Below are positions 9,919 through 20,794 of a stretch of DNA of 64,000 nt, piece after piece. Under the pieces are notes generated by a model. It had not been told where the DNA came from. It made no database searches and saw only the letters and a list, made by a program, of their open reading frames with translations. Position 1 is the stretch's first letter. Every line of letters starts with the position of its first letter. The DNA lies in the NCBI GenBank assembly GCA_030374805.1, contig JARGSG010000027.1, forward strand, positions 310,001-374,000. The letters are read 5' to 3'. Position numbers and translations under genes: made by a program. This stretch comes from Gracilaria gracilis. Its lineage: Eukaryota; Rhodophyta; Florideophyceae; Gracilariales; Gracilariaceae.

Positions 9919-11708
9919 ATGAAAAGACCTACAAGGATTAGTCGTGGCTGTAGCGCGCCACCTAGCCACAAGGGTTCTGGTGCGGCTTCGGCGGCCAAAC
10001 CAATTCTGGATAATCCCGAGGAGCTGCTTCGGCAACCCCGGGCCGGAACCTCAAAGGATACAAGCACTCAGCCACCGTTGGCTCCTGAACCTACTAATGA
10101 ATTGTCGACAACGGTTGAGGACCTTTTGGCCCCAATTGGAAGATCGAACGAAAGCTCTCTTCTTACCGCTACGGCTAATGAAGCTATGACCTCTATGGAC
10201 ATGGACGCAGTTACCCGTTTGGCGGTTGATCGAGCCTTGCACGATCTCTCTCAGCGCATACTTATATTGGTTGAGACTTACCTCTTAACGGGTGCCTGGG
10301 AGCATGTCTACCGGGTTAGTTCAAGACCTTTGGGTTTCTGAAGGAATGGCAGAAGCCAAAACCCCTGGGGTGAATATGGTTACTCGCACACCACAAGGGA
10401 TTCCTTCAGGTTCTTCCGCACCAATTAAGCCAATTCCGGCCGAGAGTGCGTACCTACAAGGTTTAAGGCAAGGTCAGGAGGGCCATATAGAGATAAGCAC
10501 TCGAGACATGTCCTTGCCACCCATTGAAGGTAACGTTCGAAAGGACACCAAGACTAGTGGACCTGAGAACGATTCGTCCGACCCAGGAGAAGGGCTACGA
10601 AGAAGAAACCGCAAGGGTAAAGAAAGAAGGAGGAAGAAGAGAAAGAGTTGCGGCTACGACTCTGACCCCAATTCCTCGAGCTCCGATACCGATAGTGGTT
10701 CATCGTCAGATGATGACCGTAAGGGTAAACGCAAGAAGAAAACGAACCTGTTGACGAAAAAATCGTCAAAGAGAAACCGTAAAGGTAAGAAGAAACGATA
10801 TGAGTCGTCCAACTCGGATTCGGACACCGATACAACCCTAGAAGTGCGTCAGCCGCTGAACGATCTGTTCACCAAAGCGGTTGATGATAGATCATATCGG
10901 TTGAGAAACCGATCCTCTGCTTACACCCAAGAGGTTGCGCAGAAGATCATCAAGCACCATAAGAAGCTCAGCTTCCAGATGGGTGATACTACCTTCACAG
11001 GTGATGATCCCATTGCGGTAATTGAGTTTCTGCAGAATTTCAAGATTGCATGTGACCAAAATGATTTTTCCGAAGGTGCTGCCATGTGGTTATTACAGTT
11101 TTTACCTTAAAGGTCAAACTTACCACTTGCTGCAAGGCAGGCTTCGTGGAAATACCCTGGCGGTTGACGAAGAGGGAACAGAGATGTTAGAGACGTACCC
11201 AGGAGTGGTTAATTTCATGCTGGAAACCTACGCTACCGACGAGGTTATCCAAGAAGGTTACGCGGAGGTTCTGGCATATCGCCAGCGCTCTAGCCAAACC
11301 GAAATGGAATTCTCGTTGGGCCTTTGGAATCTGGCCCCCTGATGCGGTAATGTTTTTACCACTAGTAGGTTAAAATCGCTTTCTGCCGACAATGTCGACA
11401 AAGCGATCCGCTCGCAGGTACGCAACTACTTGGCGAACAACCGTAAAGTGGACTATAATGGGGTTGCCTGTTATGCCCAGGGGCTCGGCGACTCTCTCGG
11501 TCACGGAAAGAAGCCCTCGGCGTCCCATACCTCAAAGGACAAACCGAAACGGTCAGTATTGGAGCTAGAAGAAAGCACTACCCCAGAGAGTGATTCGTTC
11601 CTACGCGTACCAACAGAGATGGCGGTTCATCTCGTGACTGTGCCGCAGGCTCATCACCAGCCACCTCTATTGGTAATTGGTCGTCGACAGTACCACCGTC
11701 ATCGGTAA
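9919..11708 (+). pseudogene. Gag polyprotein of element C
   Basis: ATG at 9919 opens a Gag that must be read in three phases: 9919 to about 10290, about 10292 to 11100, and about 11085 to 11708. Parts seen are a basic N-terminus; a long Lys/Arg-rich and Ser/Asp-rich low-complexity block (10600-10840, for example RKKRKS and SSSSDTDSGSSSDDD); and a capsid-like region FTGDDPIAVIEFLQNF, FYLKGQTYHLLQGRL, AYRQRSSQTEMEFSLGL and CGNVFTTSRLKSL. The last parts align with Gag of element B; where B has Arg before CGNVY, C has a TGA (11340), an Arg-to-stop change. A knuckle-like remnant HLANRC is readable near 11870-11890. Confidence 0.8.
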
Positions 11709-12242
11709 GGTCGCCATTAAATGCGTCGAGCACTCAACCAACCTCAACGGGTGGTTCGCAAGCATCTTCGTATGCTACGGCACCAACTAATCCGGTTACC
11801 AGACCTACCTCTATGGCAATGCGTGATCCCCAGACAGGTGGTTTGGTATGATAGCTCTATTTATCGCCAGACCATCTGGCGAACCGATGTGACAAAATAC
11901 CCCCAGGGATGCGAGAGCACCTGATCATTGCAAGGCAGCAGAACCACCGTAACCTATATGGATCTGGAAAGAGGGTACAAGCTCAACCTACACCATCTCA
12001 GGTTCATCTCGTCGAGGAAACACCAATCCTGGAGAAGGACAGTCCTGCTCAAGAGGAGCTGGAAAACACCGAACGGTTAGCGTGAAAGCCACCCTAACCC
12101 TGAATTGGGTGACCCGTCGATACCGGAGCGGGAAACCTTAAATGAGGAAAAAGAAGAATCATATGTACCTAATGTGGTTTGTCTGCAGAAGTACAATAAC
12201 TATAAAGTTAATGCTTTAATAAGCTTTCTCAATTACCTATAG

Positions 12243-12602
12243 GTTCCCGTTGCGTGTGTACTTCCTACCGGCGCCTGTCCGAATGTTCTAAACGTTCGCG
12301 TCATACCTGATGCGGTCTTGAGAAACATTCGGCCTGCCCCGGCTATCAACCCATTGGTGGAAGCTAACGAGCGCCTACTGCATCTTAGAGGAGTGTTGAT
12401 TACTGTGGTGCAACTTGGACCCTTGAAGGTGAAGCTCAATTTCTTTGTGGTGGACCGCCTGGCGACAGACTGTATCCTCGGGACCAACTTTATTGACAAA
12501 CAGGTCAAGGCAATTTTTCCAGGGTCGCGAACGGTTGCTTTCCGTCAGGGTGGTCGTATTTTCATACTAGGTAATACGCAAACCAAAAGTGGTTGGCGTT
12601 AG
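12243..12602 (+). pseudogene. Retropepsin-type protease of element C, active site lost
   Basis: The phase around 12243-12602 reads VPVACVLPTGACPNVLNVRV at the active-site loop, where the motif DTGA should occur; the catalytic Asp is replaced by Pro (codon CCT at 12264-12266). Further on, LKVKLNFFVVDRLATDCILGTNFIDK matches the second half of retropepsins (ILGTNF). The end of the frame is at 12600-12602. The protease could not function; the identification rests on loop context and the ILG strand. Confidence 0.75.
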
Positions 12603-12989
12603 AAGCCGAGGTCCAACATACCCACCGAAACGGTCTCTAACAAGATACGTCTCCCAAAATTGGTTTCAATCCCGGTTATGACCCAAATGATAGTGAATGT
12701 CTCATGCGCAACACCAGGGTTGGTAAGGCTACAGGACCATCCTAGGTTACCAGATATATATCTCGCCTCAATGGCAAACGGGACCATTGACAACCTCCCC
12801 AACCAAACCTTCAAGATGTACTTCAATAACTTTAGCAATCATACGGTTAAGTTACCCAAAAATACCACTATTGGAATTGCATTACCGGCACCACAAGGGG
12901 TTTTCACGGTCTCGCCTAATAGGATGGGCGAGGTCGCCACCTCTAAGGAAGGGGGATGAATAGATGCGCCATATCCCGCATATGCGCCC

Positions 12990-13925
12990 CCGTTATCGAC
13001 AAATACCAAAATAGAACAGAAGATCGCCGATACCTTTAAGGTTGGAGATCAGGAAAAGACTATGGAACTCGACCCAGTGCGGAATTGGAGAGAGGAAATC
13101 CAGATCGGTGCGGAGAATCGGGCTCTCCGAAACCGGATCCTGAGTCTCTTAGAAGAATTTGAACCCATGTGATCGGGCCGATTAAGGCAAATAGAGGCTA
13201 CAGAGCACTGTATTCATATGGTGCGTGGCTGGAAACCCATTTACCAGCAGCCTTACCCAGCAGGTCCAAAAGCCCGTGAGGTTGAGCTCAATGAGGTCGA
13301 GAGAATGCTCCATGAAGGTGTCATGGAACCAACAAATGCGGACTGCGCCAGCCTTGTGGTTCTGGTCGCAAAGAAGAATGATACCCGTATGCGGTTTTGT
13401 GTGGACTACAGAAGACTGAATAGTATGACCATCAGGGATTCGTACCCAATACCTAGAATTGACGAGTGTATAGATTCGTTGGGCAACGCCAAGATCTTTA
13501 CTACTCCCGATGCCAATTATGGTTATTGGCAGGTACTTATCAGGGAAGAAGACAAGGACAAAACTACGTTTACTTGCCACGCTGGGTTATTCCGCTTTAC
13601 GCGTATGTCTTTTGGGTTACGAAATGCGCCGGCTACCTTTCAGAGGGCGTTAGATATAATCCTTTAGAAGGTGAGGTGAAGAACCGCTCTGGTGTACATC
13701 GATGATGTAATCATATATTCCCGAACGGTAGAGGAACACTTCTACCACGTAAGGGAAGTCCCAAACCTTTTGAGGGAATTTGGAGTAACGCTGAAGCTCC
13801 GCAAGTGCAAATTCTTCACCAAAGAGGTAGACTACCTTGGTCATATCATCAGCCCTGGAAGGTTTAAAGTGACGCCGCGGAATATCCGGGCCGTGCAGGA
13901 GTTGAAGCCACCCACGTCCCAAAAC
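12990..13925 (+). pseudogene. Reverse transcriptase of element C
   Basis: A nearly complete Ty3/gypsy RT in one phase. Landmarks: a pre-RT segment ending GRLRQIEATEHCIHM preceded by TGA (13170-13172, probably a former Trp codon); RFCVDYRRLNSMTIRDSYP; TTPDANYGYWQV with the first catalytic Asp; FGLRNAPATFQRALDIIL; and VYIDDVIIYSRTVEEHF with the catalytic Asp pair. Between ATFQRALDIIL and VYIDD lie a TAG and a TGA, the second where RW is normally found. YLGHIISPGRFKVTP follows before a frameshift near 13915. Catalytic residues are all present, but the gene is broken. Confidence 0.9.
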
Positions 13926-13947
13926 GGAAATCCGATTCCTTATAGGT

Positions 13948-14424
13948 TTGTGCAATGTGTACCGCCAGTTTACCAAGAGATTTGCCAAGATAGCGGCCCC
14001 CCTCAACAGGAAGCAGCTGAAAGGCCAACCTAAAAGGTTTGAATGTCTTACCAATGAGGAGATAAATGCGTTCGAGGCGCTGAAACATACGCTCTTGACA
14101 CCTCCTATCTTGGCATTACCCAAAGCTGGTTTGCGATACACATTGGATACCGACGATTCGGACGCCCAAATTGGTTGTTGCCTTATGCAGGAGCAAGAAG
14201 ACGGCGACAAACTACCTATAGGGTACTGGAGCCGTGCTCTGCGCGCTGCAAGAAAGAATTACACAAGAACCGAAAAGAAGTGTCTAGCTGTGGTCTGGAG
14301 CATGCTAATGCTTCGTTACTACCTATATGGTGAAAGATTAACGCTTGGAACCGACCATGTCGCCCTGCGAAGGATACTCGGTCTCACCGACGCATCTGGC
14401 AGACTTTCTCGATGGCGGTTATGA
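13948..14424 (+). pseudogene. RT thumb/connection and RNase H of element C
   Basis: After the frameshift the polyprotein continues LCNVYRQFTKRFAKIAAPLN, then the RNase H domain with YTLDTDDSDAQIGCCLMQ (Asp), YTRTEKKCLAVVWSML (Glu) and LGTDHVALRRIL (Asp). The frame ends at a TGA (14422-14424) in the context RWRL-stop-LSEFEYDVQYRP, and the same phase resumes directly with the integrase frame, so the stop replaces one codon, probably Arg. Confidence 0.88.
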
Positions 14425-14445
14425 CTGTCCGAGTTCGAGTACGAC

Positions 14446-15927
14446 GTGCAGTACCGTCCACGTATAAAGCACAATGTTGCAGACGCGATGTCTCGTATTA
14501 CCACAGATGGTCAGGATACCGAACCGGTAGAAAATGATATTCCATGCTTTATAATCTCTACAGACCCTGTTGGTGATAATGATACCTTAGAAGGTTACTG
14601 GACTTTACCCAAAGAGGACACGTGGTTTAGTGACGCCATCACTAGGGAAATACTTGCCCTTGAGGAAACATACATCATGCCGATTACCCATCAGGAATTC
14701 TTGAGAGAGCAAGCGAGCGATGTTTATTGCCGCTCTCTTATGGACCAAGTAGGTATTAAGGACTCAAATTTTGACGTCGACCAAAATGGTTTCCTTCTCA
14801 GGCGAGCTTCCATCGATGGTTCCCTTCAAAAGTTGGTGCCCAAGGTGCTACGCCCTAGCGTGCTGTATCTTGCTCACTATCCAAGGCTATCAGGACACCC
14901 TGAAGGTATGAAAATGTACTACACCTTAAGGCAAGGTTATTATTGGCCCCATATGGCTCATGATATCTATATCTTTGTAGATCATTGCGAATCATGCGTA
15001 CAAACCCGTGGAGGTCTCCGCAAGCACAATAAATACTTGAAACTATTCCCGGCTGCAGGTCCTCTCGAATTCGTAGCAATAGACCTTCTAGGGCCATTAC
15101 CGAAAACCACAAGGGGATATCAGTACATCATCGTAATCACCGACAGGTTTTCGAAGCCCACCAGAGCCATACCTTTGAGGGACACGAAGTCTATGACCCT
15201 CGCGGTAGCGTTTTTGAACAACTGGATTTACCCGTATGGTGCCCCGCTATATCTACTTACCGACAATGGTTCGAACTTGGCTTCTAAGGTCTTTGAAGCT
15301 GTTCGTAACCTCTTGGGTATTAAGCACTACTTCACCACTGCCTATCATCCACAAACGAGTAGGCAAGTGGAGGGCTTTAGCCGAACCCTGGTATCTAGAT
15401 TACGCAACTATACGGAAGGACACCAAACTGGTTGGAACCATCTCGTGCAGCCCTTGAGGTACGCATATAACCTTCAGGTTCATCGAGCGACGCAGACTAC
15501 GCCGTTCGACATGATACTGTCAAGACCCCCACCAGGTATTGTTGTTGAAGGAGACCCATTAGGACAAGAAGCTGCCGGGTCGCTCACAACGTCACAGGTT
15601 AAACAGAATACTCTTTTGAGGTTGTGGCGTGCTCTCAAGCATGCTGAGAGCAAGCTCACAACCTCGCAGAAGCGGTACAAGGAGGACTACGACCGAAAGG
15701 TAACCCAAGTGGTATCGGCTACGGCGGATCAATATGTTTTTATTGACCACCCTCCGAAGGGAGCTAAAACACGACCGGTTGATGAAGCCGATGATGAAGC
15801 TATTGATAAGGATATCAATTCCAAGCTTCTTCCGAAATCATCGGGACCTTTCAAGGTAGTTCGAGCCACCGATCACACGGTGAGAATAAGCGAAGATGGT
15901 ATAGGGAATACGATCTCTATTGACTAA
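14446..15927 (+). pseudogene. Integrase of element C
   Basis: A 493-codon open frame, the longest intact piece of the element. After the RNase H-integrase linker (HNVADAMSRITTDG) comes the HHCC zinc domain (HYPRLSGHPEG, YYWPHM, FVDHCESCVQTRG), then the DDE core: FVAIDLLGPLP (Asp), YLLTDNGSNLASKVF (Asp), and YHPQTSRQVEGFSRTL (Glu). The C-terminal GPF/Y-type module reads SSGPFKVVRATDHTVRI. All three catalytic residues are present. In the same phase a TAA follows and ITVAPRTVQT continues, so the polyprotein once extended further. Confidence 0.92.
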
Positions 15928-16360
15928 ATCACGGTCGCACCTCGAACGGTTCAAACGAGAAAGGAGTGCGGAGAATCCGCGCGTGACCCACAAGCGGTTG
16001 CCCTGAGAACTGAGCCCCGGAAGACAAAATACCCATTGAGATTAATGATGACGCACAGGGTGAAGACCCGGACTACGTACCACCCGAGGGGATTACAATT
16101 GCTCCTTCACAGGAAGCACCTTCCCCTAGTGGTACTCATGCTAACCTAAACAAAAAGTGGTGACGGAATACCGTCTCAGGTTTCTAGTGAGTTCCCGGTG
16201 GAACGCCTGGTAGGATCCTGCCGTACCCCAGATTGTCTGAAGTACACCGTAGGTTGGTATGGCTGGGGCGCCGACGGTGATACCGCCTACCCGCCCTCAG
16301 CCACACCACACCACTTCAGAGTAAGTTTTGGAACCGCAAGCGAGAGGACATGCCGAATGA
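15928..16360 (+). pseudogene. Integrase tail with chromodomain-like module (element C)
   Basis: Downstream of the integrase the coding sequence can be followed by changing phase: an acidic linker (INDDAQGEDPDYVPPEG near 16040) and then, at about 16188-16320, FPVERLVGSC, LKYTVGWYGWGADGDTAYPP and TPHHF, which has the spacing of a chromodomain (YxVExIL, YLVKWxGY, DTWEP, HF). The aromatic residue of the TWEP box is Ala here. A basic tail FWNRKREDMPNDG follows after another frameshift. Such modules target chromovirus integrases to modified histones; the assignment is by pattern only. Confidence 0.55.
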
Positions 16361-17365
16361 TGGGTAAACCTTAGAGGTGATGGAATCCCCTGAGGAAGGG
16401 GAAAAAGCATTGTAGTCACGAGTACCAAAATGGTTTTGAACGCTTACCAGGAAGGTACAATCAGAAGGAAGCACTCTGCGAGGATACGTACAGGGAACTA
16501 ATAGCGCTAAAGCTGTACGCGCCGTTGCACATGCGCCATACACGAGCGCGCCACACGCGCGAACGCGCTCGCCATACAGGCGCGAACCCAGTGTTTTTTT
16601 ATTTGTCGAAGTCTACGCGCGCTGCCCGTGGCGCGCCGTGCGGAGTAACCGATTCGGTTTACACTATTGTGTGTAGGGGGCGAGAAATGGCATGGTCAAA
16701 AAATCTAAGTATTTTGACCGTGCCACGCTCCCGAATCGGCCATTGTCAATCTCTGAAACCACCTGGTTCTCGAGATACAGACCGAAAGCGGTTTCTGCGT
16801 CTTCACTACCACATGGAGGGGTAATTTCTCGGCCGAATATTTTGATTCGCCTTGCAAGTAACCTCCAGGGTGAAACACCGCACGTGCGCCCATATATGAT
16901 AAAAGGTCATGGAGAACCATCCCGGTACATTGCTAGCCATCAGGCGCGAGCGCGTGGAACAACATCTCACCTCATGGGAAGGTGAAGCCGCTCGCTGCAC
17001 GGCAGCACCGCATGGAGGCGAAGCGGCGTACCAACGTAGTAAATCCATACTATCGGCACACCAGTAGCTCCGGATGGAACCAATTTACCTACAAAGAATT
17101 ATTCTTCACCCATCTTGGTACGCTGGTTTAAGAAAGGGGGGGCTGTTTTCGAGCTTCCTCCCTCTATGATAACTGAAACCAAATATGGAAACGCATAGCT
17201 TATAACTTTACTTAAAGAGCAACACCAACAGGGATAGAGAAGTGGAGACATAAATCAACCAGATGGGTGAGTAGCAAAGTGAGGCCCCGAGGAGCCTCCA
17301 GCTGAAGATTCCCGACCCGGAGTGGGGTTCTGATGGGCTCCCGGCCAAGGCTGGAAGAGATGAGC
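16361..17365. other. Non-coding 3' region of element C
   Basis: About 1 kb with no convincing protein. It includes a CpG-rich run of GCGCGC and ACGCGCG words around 16518-16640 and a purine run AAGAAAGGGGGGG followed by CTG near 17130-17145, which resembles a polypurine tract but is 3 kb from the 3' LTR. Confidence 0.45.
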
Positions 17366-19435
17366 CTAACCTGGAGCCTGGCTAGGTGCGCTACCACGAC
17401 CCACGGGGGTACTAGTCGGCACTCTGACGCCTGTCATTACGTGAGGACCCATCGGAGGTGGCGCGCTCACCTGCGCAACCGACGGAGGTACCGACGACCC
17501 GGTGTGGAGAGGAGCCTGCGGAGCGGCTACAAGGCCGGGGTTCAGGCCAGCACCAAATAGGGGATTCTCCAAAGGGTTTGTAGGCGTCGGGCCCATAGCC
17601 GTCGCTAGACCCGCCACCTGGTTGGTATTTATCTGGTAGAGCTCGACCTGGAACCAGTTCCGGAATTCACCAATTTGGGAGAAGGATCGCACGTACTGGG
17701 CGTGACGAGGCAAGATGCTTTCCAGGAGAGTAAATGCTTTGACCACAGAGGTAGAACCGGCCCGCTGGAAGTTCACCACGCAGGCTGGGCGGACCCGAGC
17801 CATTAGACCTGAAACGGCTTGGGAGTCCACCTGAGACGGAACAGGCGCCGCCGCCGCAGCCATGACACCCCCGAAGATAGCCTGTGGTGGCCCATCCACC
17901 CTTTTGGTACTGGTGAGAAGAGAAGTTACACCAGTATGGGCAGGCGTGCTGTGTCCCTTCGGAACAGGATAGGCGCTGAAGCGACCACAGGGGTAGCCGC
18001 TGGCGATTCCACCAAGGTTGGGAATGGTTCGGGACTCCCTGGAGGTCCCTCGTCGGTCGTTGCCCCGGGGTAGCGCTGCTCCGCGCGTGACACAACCTTC
18101 CAGGACACGGGATTGAAAACTTTTCACCCCTGCTTGGGTCCCCATGGGAAACTCCCCACTTGGGTAAGCAACGACTCCAGTTGCTCAATGGAGTACTCCG
18201 TACCTGCGACAATGGTTCTGAGCCCAAACTGTCGGATGTGGCGAGTGTGTCTTGGGGGAATGAAGAGCATACAACCAGGCGGCTGAACACCGTCACGGTA
18301 AATCTCGGCTTCACGAGAACGGCAGTCCCAGTCAATACCATCACGGGCGGCCCGCAGAGCCAGGACGGCCACCATTACGGCCCGCTTCACAAGGGAAATC
18401 GACCAAATGAGGTAATACCGATCGTGACTACGGGTGACGTAGCTCCCAAAATAGGGCAACACCTGTGGAGTTGGTACGCTAAGCGACATCGGAACCACAT
18501 AGGCATTCCACAACTTGGGTCGAGCTACATACCAAGAGGTTCTACCCTTGTTAGGTTGAGAGAAGAACTCCACGTTGTGGAACCCATGCATGACGCGGTT
18601 AAAGCTGGACCGGGTGCGGATGCGAGGCTCGGTAGCGTCATCCACACCCCACCTACGACGGTTAGCCCAATAGATGGTATTGTACGGCCGGTCAAAGCAC
18701 AACAAATGTGGAGAAGCCGCAAGGTACTGCTGCGGAAGGGAGTCATATTGACAAGTCTTCACAACCAGACGTCGGTAATAGTGGAGCTCCGGTTCGATAA
18801 AGACGTACGGCAAGTCGCTAGGATACAGCGGAGGAATGAAACACCTCATTGGGGTGTGCCCCTGGCGACTTTCGTAGCACTCAAGGTGACCTTGACGAGG
18901 TTGAGATTCTTTATCCCGACGCTGGAGCGTCTGTGGGACTGAGTGGAGACGCTCACAATCCCAACGAAAATAACCCAAGTAGGTATCCAGAGTCGGACGT
19001 CGCAAGACGCCGGGAAGCGAGGTGTTCCCCGGCCCCCCGGCCAATACCGGCGGTACAGCGTCGCTTGCGAAACCATTTTTGGATCGATCCCGAAGAAACC
19101 ATGTTGAGATATGTTCCAATCCGCCGTGTTGAATGCTTCCAAACCATAATAGAGAATCCCACGAGGAATTTCGGGCTCTGGACCATACGGGTTCTGGATT
19201 CCCTCATGAATCCCTTGAGGTTAATGTGAAGGAAACTGAACCGGCTGGCTCCCAAACCCTGTTTGGATATGGGTGTGGTACAACGCAGCACCGCGCAAAC
19301 CAGACTTGGTGATGCCGCTTCCACGACCTTGCGACGGACCGGCACCCTACATGTCTTGATGACTGCCGCGAGGGAGTGGTTGGGACGCCAGGCACTCAAC
19401 CGCAGGGGTGAACCGAATTGGCTTTTTATCCACAA
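17366..19435 (-). pseudogene. Long antisense frame between pol and the 3' LTR of element C
   Basis: On the strand opposite to gag-pol, a protein-like sequence can be read for about 2 kb: first in one phase (HEGIQNPYGPEPEIPRGILY near 19195-19140, then LEAFNTADWNISQHGFFGID), then a 331-codon frame (19119-18124) and, overlapping it by 22 nt in another phase, a 259-codon frame (18145-17366). The middle part is rich in Tyr, Trp, Phe and His (HYYRRLVVKTCQYDSLPQQY, RPYNTIYWANRRRW), unlike random antisense of GC-rich DNA; the last part is Pro/Ala/Val-rich. A TAA where CAA would fit and two frameshifts show decay. I do not recognise the protein. Antisense frames in this position are known in some plant gypsy elements. 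Confidence 0.6.
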
Positions 19436-20190
19436 TGGGTGAATCTCCAGAGCTGATGCTCAAAACCTCAACCCGTTCGGGGCTCCATGCTGGTTCCAAC
19501 ATTAGGGTATCGGCATTGGTCGCTGGGTCGTGTCGTCCCTCGGGGTTACCTCCTCTGATTGACCAATATGGGGAACCGAGAAGCGCCTTGTACCGCTACG
19601 GGTGCGGGCCCGTATGCTGGTACCAGGACTACCCGCGTGGTTAAGAAAAGTATCGGGGGTGACCATAGGCGGAATTAACTCTGTCGGTCAGGCGAAAAGC
19701 CACGGCGGCGCGAGTCAGCACGAACAAACCGCAAGGGGTACGGAGATAACCAGGAAAGGTAATGGTGAAACAACCTCGAACGGAAGGAGACAAAACCTCA
19801 AAGGAACAGCGAGATCAGCCTCAACCAATGGAGTGCCAAAATCCTTCACCGCACAGCCTCTACGAAAGCGCAAAGTCGCGCCTTGTACCTCAATGGGTGT
19901 ACCAACGCACGAGAGGCGATCGAAGCCCTGAATCGATAAAGTTGTACGCCACCGCGTGCTTGTGATCCAACCTTGCAGGTACACAACGGGCGCGTGTCGC
20001 GCCCAAAACCACGAATGGTAAAAAGTAGCCCCTGTCGGTGCTGACCCAGGTGGTGAACAGGCACGTTCCGTTTCGCAAAGCAAGCGCTACGCACGGTGCG
20101 AGATGACACGAGGGCTACGACGGTGACTAAATTGGTACGACAATACAACCAACTTTGTGAGAGGATCTAGGAGCCACGAGGGCGCGGCTC
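19436..20190. other. 3' untranslated region of element C
   Basis: About 0.75 kb between the start of the antisense frame and the polypurine tract. Short frames occur on both strands (for example 19715-20083 minus and 19762-19965 plus), but none is recognisable. If the antisense gene was expressed, its promoter would lie here or in the 3' LTR. Confidence 0.4.
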
Positions 20191-20205
20191 AGGGTAGGAA
20201 GGGGG
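20191..20205 (+). other. Polypurine tract of element C
   Basis: AGGGTAGGAAGGGGG ends 2 nt before the TG of the 3' LTR. This is the expected position of the primer for plus-strand DNA synthesis. Confidence 0.75.
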
Positions 20206-20207
20206 TC

Positions 20208-20706
20208 TGTAGTACACTTAGATCTCAATGGGTTGGTGCCACGTGGGCCTACTCGTGCGTCTTGCTGGCTGCACGGCACCCAATTGGTATTCTTTATTTC
20301 ATAATATCTAATTTATATTTTAGTTTAGCTTAACATTGCTGGCCCGTGACAGTAGGTCATGGGCGCAGCCGATGACGTCATGAGCGCATGGGAGATCGGC
20401 GTCGGTGCACCTTGTATATATTGTGGTGCACCTCGTCTTCCCTCTTGGGTATTGTAAAGTCAGGCACCACTAGGGCAGTAACTATACCATCTTGGTCACT
20501 TGCTACTCTATTACTATTCAGGTTTTACCGCTCGTCGACGTCTACTACCGTACACCTACACGGTCTAGACTAGTTGCCCCGCCGTTTGTCCCTGCGGGTT
20601 TCAGGTGCCCTACTACCATATTGGTTGTGTTTTTCCCCTTTAGGTTGAGCCCTCGCGCACTCCCTCTACCCTGCGGACCCAACACCTTATCGGTATTTGT
20701 ACGACA
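20208..20706 (+). repeat. 3' LTR of element C
   Basis: Begins TGTAGTACA and ends TGTACGACA, aligning over its whole length with 9272-9771. It retains ATGACGTCAT (20372-20381), both GGTGCACC boxes (20404-20411 and 20425-20432) and an intervening TATATA. Roughly fifty differences from the 5' LTR are visible by eye. Confidence 0.92.
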
Positions 20707-20711
20707 TCTTC
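20707..20711. repeat. Target-site duplication of element C, right copy
   Basis: TCTTC directly after the 3' LTR, identical to 9267-9271. Confidence 0.9.
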
Positions 20712-20794
20712 TTCATCTTGTTCTACCCCATATCGTTTCCCTAAACTATTTCACACCATGACGCAGCCAGTGTCGGAAAAATGTTTCTCCCGGG

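Larger units (their letters stand above)
9272..20706 (+). mobile_element. Complete chromodomain-type Ty3/gypsy LTR retrotransposon C (11.4 kb)
   Basis: An 11,435-bp element bounded by two direct repeats of about 500 bp (9272-9771 and 20208-20706) and by perfect TCTTC target duplications. The order is 5' LTR, PBS, gag, protease, RT, RNase H, integrase, chromodomain, about 4 kb of extra 3' sequence containing a long antisense frame, polypurine tract, 3' LTR. By eye the LTRs differ at about fifty positions, near 90% identity, so insertion is not recent, and all coding regions carry stops or frameshifts. The RT-before-integrase order and the YIDD box place it in Ty3/gypsy. The unusual parts are its length and the antisense frame. 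Confidence 0.93.

Noticed and set aside
17130..17145. Purine run AAGAAAGGGGGGG followed by CTGTTTTCG as a second polypurine tract/LTR start.
   Set aside because: The following sequence does not match the LTR, and the true PPT and LTR were found at 20191-20208.
17819..18942. Plus-strand frame of 260 codons (18160-18942) and others within element C.
   Set aside because: The minus-strand reading of the same interval has far better protein character and continues in neighbouring intervals; the plus frame is treated as its shadow.
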